DNA of 64,000 bases from an uncultured Alphaproteobacteria bacterium (GTDB taxonomy: Bacteria; Pseudomonadota; Alphaproteobacteria; Micavibrionales; CSBR16-224), in contig CATLPD010000003.1 in the NCBI GenBank assembly GCA_950054485.1, forward strand, positions 62,001 through 126,000, read 5' to 3'. Each line of letters begins with the position of its first letter. The first letter of the stretch is position 1. Shown one piece after another: positions 17,930-25,966 of this stretch. Below the pieces are notes generated by a model. The model made no database searches and was not told where the DNA came from. It saw only the letters and a program-made list of their open reading frames with translations. The translations under genes were made by a program, and so were the position numbers.

Positions 17930-18150
17930 TATAGGGTGATTTAAACGAATAGGGCACAAAAGAGTTTAAAACCACACATAAAAACACACATGGGATGAGG
18001 CAATTTAACAGGACAAGCAAAGAGGCTAAATCAAAAGGACTAATTTAAAAGGGCAATATACACACTATAAAATAAGGGCACACACACGACAGACGAACAT
18101 TTCTCCAACCCTGTCAAAAAAATCCCCGGCCGGAACGGTCGGGGTTTTTT
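17930..18150 (+). ncRNA. T-poor intergenic stretch ending in a terminator; possible small RNA
   Basis: The 349-nt gap 17821-18169 has an AT-rich first half (17821-17930) with nothing recognisable. From about 17935 it changes to a purine- and A-rich, T-poor composition with short recurring motifs: GGGCACA, GGGCAATA and GGGCACACA (three GGGCA copies, near 17950, 18053 and 18076), plus GGGAT and two GGAC sites. It ends in a strong terminator hairpin at 18124-18150. An unstructured RNA with repeated exposed motifs before a terminator would look like this. I see no tRNA, no ORF with a ribosome site and no convincing promoter. Confidence 0.3.
18124..18150. terminator. Bidirectional terminator
   Basis: CCCCGGCCG (18124-18132) pairs with CGGTCGGGG (18136-18144, one G-T wobble). 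Six T follow on the plus strand; on the minus strand the hairpin is followed by A and seven T. It can end both the trpB-trpA-accD unit and any plus-strand transcript from the preceding gap. Confidence 0.75.
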
Positions 18151-18169
18151 ACATTCTATTTAATCGATC

Positions 18170-18364
18170 TTAAAGCTTATCAATCATGCCTTTTTTGACT
18201 TCGATGACATATTCGTCATTAGCAACGCGGCCTGCAACCATAGCCATCGCTTCGGCGCTCAGTTTTTTACCGACAATAACGTATGTGTCTTTTTAGGTTT
18301 CGTATACGGCCGGACAGCAGCTGCTGGAATGGCACATGAATTCTGCAGGTGTAATGTTCTTCAT
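18170..18364 (-). pseudogene. Small Cys-rich gene interrupted by an in-frame UAA
   Basis: From the ATG at 18364, which has a strong AAGGGAG ribosome site, the frame reads 23 codons ending 'CCPAVYET'. It then meets TAA at 18293-18295 (codon 24) and continues open for 40 more codons beginning 'KDTYVIVGKKLSAEAM' to a second TAA at 18170-18172. The uninterrupted product would be a 64-aa protein with a 'CHSSSCCPAVYE' Cys cluster and a small beta-strand-like 'TYVIVGKK' part. The downstream half still reads like coding sequence, so the break is recent, a sequencing error, or a readthrough site. I do not recognise the family. It is the last gene after accD. Confidence 0.65.
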
Positions 18365-18401
18365 ATTAAACTCCCTTGTTAAGAAACTTTAATACAGCGG
18401 A

Positions 18402-19316
18402 TTATTTTTTTTCTTCAACTACGATATCGTCTTTGGCAGGGGCCTCCGACTTAGCCGTTTTCTTGATTTCGGTTTTCATCAACATGCCGAAAATGCGGAT
18501 CAATGTGTCACGCAAATCTTTGCGGTGAACGACCATATCAACCATGCCGTGATCTTGCAGATATTCAGCTGTCTGGAAACCGTCGGGCAATTGCTCGCGG
18601 ATGGTTTCCTCGATCACGCGGCGACCGGCAAAGCCGATTTGTGCGCCCGGTTCCGCCATCTGGATATCACCCAGCATCGCAAAAGAGGCGCTGACGCCGC
18701 CCGTTGTCGGGTCGGTCAGCAAGACAACATAAGGCAGGCCTGCTTCTTTAACTTGTTCGACAGCAATCGTCGTGCGGGGCATTTGCATCAAAGATAACGC
18801 GCCTTCCTGCATGCGCGCGCCACCTGAAGCCGGAATAACCAGCAGCGGGGCATTTTGCTGCACCGCGATGCGCGCGGCCGTTAAGATGCCGTCACCGACA
18901 GCGCTACCCATTGACCCGCCCTGAAATTTGAAATCGAAGGCGGCAACAACAACGGTCTGCCCACCCATCGGGCCATGTGCCACAACGATAGCATCATCAC
19001 GTCCTGTTTTAGCGCGATGTTCTTTTAAACGGTCGCTGTATTTCTTACGGTCTTTGAACTTTAAAGGATCATTCGCGGTTTTTGGCAATTCTGCGGTTGT
19101 ATATTTACCCTTGTCAAAAAGGGTTTTCATGCGGCTGTCGACATCCAGTTTCAGATGATAGTCGCAGTGATAACAGACGTTCATATTTTTATCCAAATCG
19201 CGGTGGAACAGCATCGCATCGCATTCGGGGCATTTTTGCCACATGTTATCCGGAACATCCTTGGATTTTACCAAGGCACGAATTTTCGGGCGGACAATAT
19301 TTGTAATCCAGTTCAT
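18402..19316 (-). CDS. accD: Acetyl-CoA carboxylase carboxyltransferase subunit beta
   Basis: Beta half of the carboxyltransferase that makes malonyl-CoA for fatty acid synthesis. The 304-aa protein has the N-terminal four-Cys zinc ribbon (C29, C32, C48, C51) and the crotonase-fold core with 'GGARMQEGALSLMQM' and 'DPTTGGVSASFAMLGD', typical of AccD. The C-terminus carries a Lys/Glu/Ala tail. It follows trpA in the trpB-trpA-accD order common in alphaproteobacteria. The folC gene that often follows is absent; a broken small gene follows instead. Confidence 0.97.
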   Translation of the reverse strand: MNWITNIVRPKIRALVKSKDVPDNMWQKCPECDAMLFHRDLDKNMNVCYHCDYHLKLDVDSRMKTLFDKGKYTTAELPKTANDPLKFKDRKKYSDRLKEHRAKTGRDDAIVVAHGPMGGQTVVVAAFDFKFQGGSMGSAVGDGILTAARIAVQQNAPLLVIPASGGARMQEGALSLMQMPRTTIAVEQVKEAGLPYVVLLTDPTTGGVSASFAMLGDIQMAEPGAQIGFAGRRVIEETIREQLPDGFQTAEYLQDHGMVDMVVHRKDLRDTLIRIFGMLMKTEIKKTAKSEAPAKDDIVVEEKK

Positions 19317-19345
19317 AGGAACCTCATCGTTATTTTCGGATTGGA

Positions 19346-20128
19346 TTATAAACCAGCCAGCTTTGAAAGAAAAGCCTTTGCGCTGTTTGCCGATGCGCCC
19401 TGATCTTGCATATATTTTATTAGGGCCGAGCCGACAACGGCAGCATCTGCAAATTTCTGGACGGTGACGACATCCTCGCGGCTTTTGATACCAAAACCGA
19501 CGGCAACCGGCAGATCAGTCTGACGGCGGATTTTCTCGACAGCTTGTCCGACCTGATCATATTGCGCCGATTTATCGCCTGTAATACCGGCAACGGCGAC
19601 GTAATAAACAAATCCGCTGGCATTACGAAGTATGGTTTCGATGCGGGCCGCATCGCTGGTGGGTGTAATCAATTTGATAAGGCTGAGACCGGATTTTTGT
19701 GTATGGGGCGTAAATTCGTCTTCTTCCTCGGGCGGCAGATCAACCAGAATGACCCCGTCAACGCCTGCTGCAACAGCATTTGTGCAGAAATTTTCAACAC
19801 CATATTGATAGACAGGGTTGTAATATCCCATCAAGATAATCGGTGTATCCGCATTTTCAGAGCGGAATTTTTGAACCAGGTTGAATATATCATCCAGTGA
19901 TGGATCATGTTTCAGCGCACGAAGGCCTGCGGCCTGAATGGTCGGCCCGTCTGCAACGGGGTCTGAAAAAGGCATGCCGATTTCGATGATATCTGCCCCG
20001 CCTTCTACCAAGGCAGGCAATATACGTGACGTTGCCTCAAGGTCGGGGTCCGCCGCCATAACAAAAGGAATCAGCGCTTTTTTATCGCTCTGTTTTAAGG
20101 ACGCAAATGTTTGATCAAGACGACTCAT
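19346..20128 (-). CDS. trpA: Tryptophan synthase alpha chain
   Basis: Cleaves indole-3-glycerol phosphate to indole, which passes through a tunnel to the beta chain. The 260-aa protein shows '[25 protein letters not shown]'-type sequence with the catalytic Glu in '[10 protein letters not shown]' (about residues 46-55). It also shows 'ILMGYYNP', '[14 protein letters not shown]' (catalytic Asp) and '[12 protein letters not shown]' near the C-terminus. Its start codon overlaps the trpB stop as ATGA, so translation is coupled. Confidence 0.97.
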   Translation of the reverse strand: MSRLDQTFASLKQSDKKALIPFVMAADPDLEATSRILPALVEGGADIIEIGMPFSDPVADGPTIQAAGLRALKHDPSLDDIFNLVQKFRSENADTPIILMGYYNPVYQYGVENFCTNAVAAGVDGVILVDLPPEEEDEFTPHTQKSGLSLIKLITPTSDAARIETILRNASGFVYYVAVAGITGDKSAQYDQVGQAVEKIRRQTDLPVAVGFGIKSREDVVTVQKFADAAVVGSALIKYMQDQGASANSAKAFLSKLAGL

Positions 20129-21327
20129 GACGAAATATCCATGTTTAAGGCATCAGCCACAGTAAAGATGTCTTTGTCGCCACGTCCGCACATATTCATC
20201 ACAATCATCTCATGTTTCTTAAGCATCTCGCGGTTTTGCATGATCCAGCCCAGGGCATGTGACGGTTCAAGGGCAGGCAGAATGCCTTCCATCCGTGCGC
20301 AGTACTGAAAGGCTGTCAGGGCATCATCATCTGTCGCGCTGACGTAATTGACGCGTTTTTGATCGTGTAAGAATGAGTGCTCGGGCCCAATGCCCGGATA
20401 ATCAAGGCCTGCTGAAATTGAATGCGCATCTTTGATCTGTCCGGTTTCGCTTTGCAGCAAATACGTACGGTTGCCATGCAAAACGCCCGGTTTACCACCA
20501 TTTAATGATGCTGCATGTTCGCCTGTTTCTATGCCGCGGCCTGCAGCCTCGACACCGTACATTGTGACGTTTTTGTCATCCAGAAACGGATAAAATAGGC
20601 CAATGGCGTTTGATCCGCCGCCAATACAGGCGACAAGAGCATCAGGTTGACGGCCAGCCAATTCTTGGGATTGAGGTTTTAATTCTTCCCCGATGATCGA
20701 TTGAAAGTCACGCACCATCTCAGGGTAGGGATGTGGCCCGGCCGCGGTACCAATGACATAGAATGTATCATCAACATTTGATACCCAATCACGCAGCGCC
20801 TCGTTCATCGCATCTTTCAGTGTTCCTGTTCCGGATGTTACCGAACGGACTTCAGCCCCCAAAAGGCGCATACGAAAGACATTTGGCGATTGGCGTTTAA
20901 CATCTGTTTCGCCCATAAAAACGATGCAAGGCAGGTTAAAAAGGGCACACACGGTTGCCGTGGCAACGCCGTGCTGGCCTGCGCCGGTTTCGGCAATAAT
21001 ACGGGTTTTACCCATACGTTTTGCCAGCAAAACCTGCCCCAGACAATTGTTGATTTTATGCGCGCCCGTGTGGTTCAGCTCGTCCCTTTTGAAATAAAGG
21101 TTCAGGCCCAGATCTTCACTGACGCGCTTTGCATGATACAGCGGGCTGGGGCGGCCGACATAATGTTTTAAAAGTTGGTCAAATTCGGCCTTGAAGTCAT
21201 CATCGTTTTTGGCGGCGTTATAGGCCTTTTCAACCTCGAGTATCAGAGGCATCAAAGTTTCGGGCACAAAACGGCCACCGTATATTCCAAAACGGCCATG
21301 ATCATCAGGCTGGGATTTTATCGACAT
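20125..21327 (-). CDS. trpB: Tryptophan synthase beta chain
   Basis: PLP enzyme that condenses indole with serine. I favour the ATG at 21327 (400 aa, '[26 protein letters not shown]') because AGGA lies 7 nt upstream; the ATG at 21333 sits 1 nt from it. Family features are '[15 protein letters not shown]' with the Schiff-base Lys, '[13 protein letters not shown]', and the Gly-rich phosphate loop '[12 protein letters not shown]'. trpF, often just upstream in this class, is not present; grpE is the upstream neighbour instead. Confidence 0.96.
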   Translation of the reverse strand: MSIKSQPDDHGRFGIYGGRFVPETLMPLILEVEKAYNAAKNDDDFKAEFDQLLKHYVGRPSPLYHAKRVSEDLGLNLYFKRDELNHTGAHKINNCLGQVLLAKRMGKTRIIAETGAGQHGVATATVCALFNLPCIVFMGETDVKRQSPNVFRMRLLGAEVRSVTSGTGTLKDAMNEALRDWVSNVDDTFYVIGTAAGPHPYPEMVRDFQSIIGEELKPQSQELAGRQPDALVACIGGGSNAIGLFYPFLDDKNVTMYGVEAAGRGIETGEHAASLNGGKPGVLHGNRTYLLQSETGQIKDAHSISAGLDYPGIGPEHSFLHDQKRVNYVSATDDDALTAFQYCARMEGILPALEPSHALGWIMQNREMLKKHEMIVMNMCGRGDKDIFTVADALNMDISS

Positions 21328-21392
21328 ATTCATATCCTGAGAGTGCGCAAAGATGGCCTGCGGGTCAAGATGCCACAGATATAGATGCGAAA

Positions 21393-21400
21393 ATTATAAC
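21393..21400 (-). promoter_or_regulatory. Possible extended -10 of the trpB promoter
   Basis: On the minus strand TATAAT (21398-21393) is preceded by TG and one base, an extended -10. No good -35 lies 17 nt upstream. The position, about 65 nt before the trpB start, is plausible. Confidence 0.35.
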
Positions 21401-21480
21401 AATGTTTCAAAAATGGATAAAAATTAGTTTTTTTATACCAATTTCTTGACGAATCGAGTAATTTATGCCAGTATATAATT

Positions 21481-21554
21481 GTATTCAGATAAAAGGTTTT
21501 TCCACTTTGGGGCTTTTGCCCTGAATACAGAGAACACCTTGGCCCCAGAGTAAG
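21481..21554. other. Structured intergenic element with alternative hairpins
   Basis: In the gap between grpE and trpB, GTATTCAG (21481-21488) pairs perfectly with CTGAATAC (21521-21528). Inside this stem are two local hairpins: AAAAGG-loop-CCACTTT (21491-21508) and GGGC-TTTT-GCCC (21510-21522). A competing pairing joins ACTTTGGGGC (21504-21513) with GGCCCCAGAGT (21541-21551). Mutually exclusive folds are typical of riboswitch-like leaders or small RNAs, but orientation is unclear. It could be the trpB leader (minus strand) or a free RNA (plus strand). A six-codon reading frame with AAGGA before it (MKTLKS, minus strand, near 21585) precedes it. No Trp codons occur there, so it is not a classic trp attenuator. 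Confidence 0.35.
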
Positions 21555-21621
21555 ATTGCAGGGGTTTAAGATTTAAGTGTTTTCATTTGTTTCCTTAGTT
21601 AGAACTTAGGCGAGGTATCTT

Positions 21622-22281
21622 TTAGATTTCCTCGTCTATTTTTTTGTCCTGAACTTTTGGGCCGCCTTTGGTTACGCCGACACGGGCAGGGCGCAGCAAA
21701 CGGTCATGGATCATATATCCGGTTTCCAGCACCTGAAAAACAGTTCCGGCAGGTTTATCCGGCATTTCAGCTTCGAACATAACTTCGTGGAAATTCGGGT
21801 TAAAGGGCTGATCCAGCGCGTCGATTGGCTTGATGCCGGCAGCTTCAAAGGCGCGCAGCATTTCACGTTCTGTCGCTTCAACCCCCTCCATCATGCTTTT
21901 GATCAGCTCGTTTTCAGCGCGGCGTTCTTCCGGCACGGCGTCAATCGCGCGGCGAAGATTATCAGCAACGCCAACCAGGTGGCGGGCAAAATTCGATACG
22001 GCAAATTTTGCGGTATCGCCGCGTTCTTTTTCGCTGCGTTTACGCACGTTGTCAGCCTCGGCCACAGCGCGCAACAGGCGGTCTTTTAAATCGGCATTTT
22101 CGGCCTTCAGACTTTCAATTTCAGCTGCGAGTGCTGCATACGCCCCATCATGGTCGGTGTCTTGTGCTTCAAAATCTTCGGGCATGTCTTCTGCAGCCAT
22201 GTGTTCGACATTTTCATCAAGCCCAAAATCTTCGGGCAATTCATCTTCGTTTTCGAAAGGGCGGTTGTTTTCAGTGCTCAT
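21622..22281 (-). CDS. grpE: Nucleotide exchange factor GrpE
   Basis: Releases ADP from DnaK and sets the pace of the chaperone cycle. The 219-aa protein has an acidic N-terminus, a long helical region ('LAAEIESLKAENADLKDRLLRAVAEADNVRKRSEKE', about residues 50-87, the GrpE dimer coil), and the C-terminal beta-domain 'FNPNFHEVMF...GTVFQVLETGYMIHDRLLRPARVGV'. Length fits alphaproteobacterial GrpE. In relatives it commonly neighbours hrcA; here about 9.6 kb of other genes lie between them. It has its own heat-shock type promoter. Confidence 0.97.
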   Translation of the reverse strand: MSTENNRPFENEDELPEDFGLDENVEHMAAEDMPEDFEAQDTDHDGAYAALAAEIESLKAENADLKDRLLRAVAEADNVRKRSEKERGDTAKFAVSNFARHLVGVADNLRRAIDAVPEERRAENELIKSMMEGVEATEREMLRAFEAAGIKPIDALDQPFNPNFHEVMFEAEMPDKPAGTVFQVLETGYMIHDRLLRPARVGVTKGGPKVQDKKIDEEI

Positions 22282-22320
22282 GGTCTATAACGCTCCTGCT
22301 GTATAATCCTATTCATAGCA

Positions 22321-22349
22321 AAATGGGCGTTTTTCGGCCAGATTTCAAG
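22321..22349 (-). promoter_or_regulatory. grpE: Sigma-32 (RpoH) type promoter of grpE
   Basis: On the minus strand CTTGAAA (22349-22343), a 15-nt spacer, then CCCATTT (22327-22321). This matches the RpoH consensus CTTGAAA - spacer - CCCCATnT closely. It ends 40 nt upstream of the grpE start, in the expected place, and lies inside the short gap after the surface-protein gene. It implies heat-shock control of grpE independent of the upstream operon. Confidence 0.75.
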
Positions 22350-22359
22350 TTTTTTTTGT

Positions 22360-24141
22360 TTATTGTTCGAAACAGTACAAGCGCGCTGTAACTGTACAGG
22401 AAAGGGGTGTTCTGTTTGTCCACTGAGAGGTTGTGGCGCTCATAAGGCCCCCAAGGCCACTGCCAGCTGTTGATGCCCACATGCTACAATGGTCGGTATT
22501 TGAACTACCATCTGTATTTGTGCCTGTCCATACGGAGGTTGGGGCCCCTGGTGTAGCACTGTTTTCGTCGATGGTAATCGCGTTTTGTATAGTGCCATCA
22601 ATTAAATCAGCCCAGTCATCCGCAATGGTTGTACCGTTTACAAGTTTGTATGAAACACTTGCCTGGGTGAACGTTGTACTGGGTGAGTCAGTGCCGTCAG
22701 AAACCCAGGCTTTAAAAGTACCTGTAAGGCCCGCTGTTGTCGCGGCAGATTGGCATTTCGCATCAGAACCGGATATTCCGCCTAAATTGCCGTCCCATGT
22801 TCCGGATGTAACAAAAACTAATTTTTCTGTTGCAGCTGGAATGGAGCCCGCAGCGCCGAGTTCTTGCCAACCTGTGCCATCACAGTATTCGAACTGTTTG
22901 TCAGCTGACACGTATTTCATTGCGCCTATACTGGTACCATCACATGTTGCGGTCGTATCCGCAATCTGAATGCCCCCAACAGACTTTAAACGGAAATCAG
23001 TATCGCCGTTTGAAAAATCAATTTTGTTTTCATTCGGGGTGTCGACATTAATTGTGCCGTTCGATGTAAAATCAATCGCCGTGTCGTTAATCGTAAGGCT
23101 GCTGTTGTCACCGACAACCTTTACGGATTTTCCGGTTGATGATATCAAGACCACATTTTCGGATGCATCAACGTACAGCCCTGATCCGGTGCTGTTTGCA
23201 AAACTGTAACTGGGTGCTGCTGCGCTGCCGATATCAGCAAATTGAGGCCACGAATATTCGTCAGAGCTGTGCCAGGTGCCGTCGTTATTACAATATTGAA
23301 TTTTCTTCAAAGTCGAATGATAGCGCAGCGTGCCGACGCTCATTGATGTACAGCTTGTCACCGTACCTTCGTCGGCCAGTTTTATACCTCCATCTGCAAT
23401 CATTTTATCGTATGTGGATAGGGCCAAGGCATCAATCGCGCCTGTTGTATAATCAAAATTAATATCGCTACCGATATCAAGGTTCTTTTCTATTTCTGCC
23501 GTTTCCGGGTCGTTGACTTTCAGGTCCCACAGGGACGAAGTCGCGGTCGATGCCTCGCCGTAAGAAAAGCGTTTGATGACATCATCGCCCGTATTTGTGA
23601 TCACATCTGTTGTCGTGTCGGTGTAATCATCACATGTCGTATCAAAAACGCGGTTCGGCCCGGCTGAAATAATCGCCATAACAGTCAGGGTCTGGTATTC
23701 ACCCGTAATAGTATCAGCGCCATCCAGGCGGTTCGCACCGGCCCCGCCGCAAGCAGCCTGATCAAATTGTACGCCCATATCCCACACGCAATATCCGTAA
23801 TCGATATTCCATGGGTCTTTGACGTTGATACCGAAATCGGTTGGTATCAATCCGCCGTTAACCGGCGCATCACCTGTTGTCGTACGCCATTCGCGCGGTT
23901 CAACAAAACCATCGGAGTCGCAATCGCCAAGGCCCGCAGCATCCATAACGGATATTGCGGCAATGCCCATTACGCTGTCCTTGACCAGGTTGTTCTGTGT
24001 GACTTTTGACATGGATGTCAACGGCCCCGACATTAATTGGTAGGCCCCGAAACTTAACATCGCCAAAACAGCGACCCCGCCCATCATAACGGTGACGGCA
24101 CTGCCTTTATCCTGTTTTATATATCTGTTCCAAATATCCAT
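22360..24141 (-). CDS. Pilin-like surface protein with DUF1554-like C-terminus (593 aa)
   Basis: Third of three tandem paralogues. I choose the ATG at 24141 ('MDIWNRYIKQDKGSAV'), 10 nt after the upstream stop. A single hydrophobic helix follows 'KG' (about residues 14-33). The exported head then has 'DCDSDGYVEPREWR', 'DPWNIDYGYCVWDMG', 'GANRLDG', 'AIISAGPNRVFDTTC' and 'DDVIKRFSYGEAS', shared with both paralogues. Two 'GTxRY/KY...CxxDGTxW' repeats follow. The last 150 residues ('TSGTWDGNLGGISGSDAKCQ ... ARLYCFEQ') resemble DUF1554, a Cys-containing lectin-like domain known in Leptospira surface proteins. A likely anchored adhesin or minor pilin; function unproven. Confidence 0.8.
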   Translation of the reverse strand: MDIWNRYIKQDKGSAVTVMMGGVAVLAMLSFGAYQLMSGPLTSMSKVTQNNLVKDSVMGIAAISVMDAAGLGDCDSDGFVEPREWRTTTGDAPVNGGLIPTDFGINVKDPWNIDYGYCVWDMGVQFDQAACGGAGANRLDGADTITGEYQTLTVMAIISAGPNRVFDTTCDDYTDTTTDVITNTGDDVIKRFSYGEASTATSSLWDLKVNDPETAEIEKNLDIGSDINFDYTTGAIDALALSTYDKMIADGGIKLADEGTVTSCTSMSVGTLRYHSTLKKIQYCNNDGTWHSSDEYSWPQFADIGSAAAPSYSFANSTGSGLYVDASENVVLISSTGKSVKVVGDNSSLTINDTAIDFTSNGTINVDTPNENKIDFSNGDTDFRLKSVGGIQIADTTATCDGTSIGAMKYVSADKQFEYCDGTGWQELGAAGSIPAATEKLVFVTSGTWDGNLGGISGSDAKCQSAATTAGLTGTFKAWVSDGTDSPSTTFTQASVSYKLVNGTTIADDWADLIDGTIQNAITIDENSATPGAPTSVWTGTNTDGSSNTDHCSMWASTAGSGLGGLMSATTSQWTNRTPLSCTVTARLYCFEQ

Positions 24142-24151
24142 TTTATATCCG

Positions 24152-25960
24152 TTATTGTTCAAAGCAATAAAGAGGGTACACCTGGTCACAGGTTTCCGAG
24201 AAGCCATCGTCCGTCCAGTTTACAGTTGATGCTGTGTTACCGTATCGCCCAAAGTCGCCGGAAGATCCGCTGACCCAGTCGTTACAACGTGCGCCCGCTG
24301 CTCCGCCCGAAGTGGTGACACCGCCCCAGACTTTGCTTGTAACCGTGCTTCCAGACTCGTCGAGATTAATTTCATTATCTATCGATCCATCTACTAGATC
24401 CGCCCAATTATCGGCAACAACTGTACCGTCAACCAGCTTATAGGGGAAAGCTGATTGTGTGAATGTTGTGGAAGGGGAATCCGTACTGTCAGCAACCCAG
24501 GCTTTAAAAGTTTTGGCAATTCCTTGGGCATCTGCTACGGCTTGACACTTTGCGTCCGCACCAGAAATTCCACCTAGATTTCCGCTATAGGTTGTAGAGG
24601 TTACAAAAACGGTCATGTACAATTCGACTACTTCACCAGTTGATATATTCAGCCAGTTTGTTCCGTCACAAAATGCATAAACTTTCTGCGATATTATATA
24701 CTGTAATGTCCCCTCTGTTGCGGCACTGCATAAAATAGAGGTGCTACTCAGTTGCAACCCTCCGTCTGAAGCTATTCGAAAATCTGTGCTGACACCGTCG
24801 TCGCGGCCGAAGGTGATTTTCTCGTCTCCGGATGTCATGGTCACTGTGCCCTGACCTTCCACATTTATAAAGGTGCGGCCAAGATCAATTCTACTGGTTT
24901 CACCAACAAGATGCGTTTCATCCGAAAATCCATTATCAAGCGTAAGGTCGTTTCCGCCATCCAGAAAGATACCGGCTTGTCCCTCGTTGATATTTGTAAA
25001 GGAATAACTTTTGTCTCCGGCGGTTCCGTCAGGCGCCAGCATCGGCCAGGCGACAGTCAGATGTGATGACGGCCAGTTTCCGGCCCCGTCACAGAATTGA
25101 ACCTCGTCAGTGGTTGTATTATAACGTAATGTTCCGGCATCTGATGCTCCGCAGGATGTAATCGTCGTCTGGTCACCCAGCTGCAGGCCGCCTCCGGCAA
25201 TCAGTTTTCCTGTCAAATCAAGACTTGCAGACTGAACATTCCCGACGGATGTATCAATCGCGATATCGGTTCCAACTTCAATCTTTTTGTCAGTGTAGGC
25301 TGTGTCGTTCACGCCCTGCATTAACGTCCAAAGACCTGACCGGGCTGATGCAGCCTCCTGATAACTGAAGGTTTTAACAATGTCATCGCCACCTGTTGTG
25401 ATCAGGTCGGTGCTTTCATCAACATAGGCGTTACAAGTTGTCTCGAAGGTTTTGTCAGCACCTGATGAAATAATCGCAAAGGCAAGGGATGTCATCCCCT
25501 TGCCACCCAAAGGGTCATTGCTGCCATCCAGGCGATTTGCACCTGCGCCGCCGCATCCGGCATGCCCTGTTGTGTTTCCGACATCCCATGCGCAATAACC
25601 AAATTCCTGTCCCCATGGGTCCAGGGTCGGTGCGCCCGTTTGCGATGGAATTGATCCGCCGTTTGTTGGTGCGTCGCCAGTGGCTGTGCGAAATGCACGG
25701 GGTTCGATATAACCGTCAGAATCACAATCCCCGCCACCGATCTGGTTTGTCGCATCGACGATTATGATTTGTGATACGGCCAGCAACTGGTTTTTAGCAA
25801 TATTGGTCTGACTGACAGTTGAGGCCGAGGATAACGGTCCTGATATTAATTGATATCCGCCGAAACTGAGGATACCGACAATTGATATCCCGCCCAGCAG
25901 GAATGTAAAGACGTTCCCTTTTTCCGATGACCTAAATTTTTTAAACCAGTTTTTCATCAT
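24152..25960 (-). CDS. Pilin-like surface protein with DUF1554-like C-terminus (602 aa)
   Basis: Second of the three tandem paralogues. Start 'MMKNWFKKFRSSEKGN' with AGGAA just upstream; either of two consecutive ATGs may be used. A TM helix spans residues 15-38. The head motifs are 'DCDSDGYIEPRAFR', 'DPWGQEFGYCAWDVG', 'GANRLDGSND', 'FAIISSGADKTFETTC' and 'DDIVKTFSYQEAS'. Then come the repeats 'GTLRYNTTTDEVQFCDGAGNW' and 'GTLQYIISQKVYAFCDGTNW', and a C-terminal DUF1554-like module 'TYSGNLGGISGADAKCQ ... YPLYCFEQ'. It is separated from its neighbours by 6 and 10 nt, so the three form one operon. Confidence 0.8.
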   Translation of the reverse strand: MMKNWFKKFRSSEKGNVFTFLLGGISIVGILSFGGYQLISGPLSSASTVSQTNIAKNQLLAVSQIIIVDATNQIGGGDCDSDGYIEPRAFRTATGDAPTNGGSIPSQTGAPTLDPWGQEFGYCAWDVGNTTGHAGCGGAGANRLDGSNDPLGGKGMTSLAFAIISSGADKTFETTCNAYVDESTDLITTGGDDIVKTFSYQEAASARSGLWTLMQGVNDTAYTDKKIEVGTDIAIDTSVGNVQSASLDLTGKLIAGGGLQLGDQTTITSCGASDAGTLRYNTTTDEVQFCDGAGNWPSSHLTVAWPMLAPDGTAGDKSYSFTNINEGQAGIFLDGGNDLTLDNGFSDETHLVGETSRIDLGRTFINVEGQGTVTMTSGDEKITFGRDDGVSTDFRIASDGGLQLSSTSILCSAATEGTLQYIISQKVYAFCDGTNWLNISTGEVVELYMTVFVTSTTYSGNLGGISGADAKCQAVADAQGIAKTFKAWVADSTDSPSTTFTQSAFPYKLVDGTVVADNWADLVDGSIDNEINLDESGSTVTSKVWGGVTTSGGAAGARCNDWVSGSSGDFGRYGNTASTVNWTDDGFSETCDQVYPLYCFEQ

Positions 25961-25966
25961 ATATTC

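Noticed and set aside
17821..18169. tRNA or tmRNA in the long gap
   Set aside because: No cloverleaf, no T-arm consensus GGTTCGA, and no tmRNA tag or acceptor sequence.
21446..21479. TTGACG ... TATAAT as a plus-strand promoter
   Set aside because: Spacing is 22 nt, well outside the normal 16-18 nt.
22433..22969. 178-aa plus-strand frame opposite a surface gene
   Set aside because: Antisense to the DUF1554-like coding region; composition is typical of a shadow frame.
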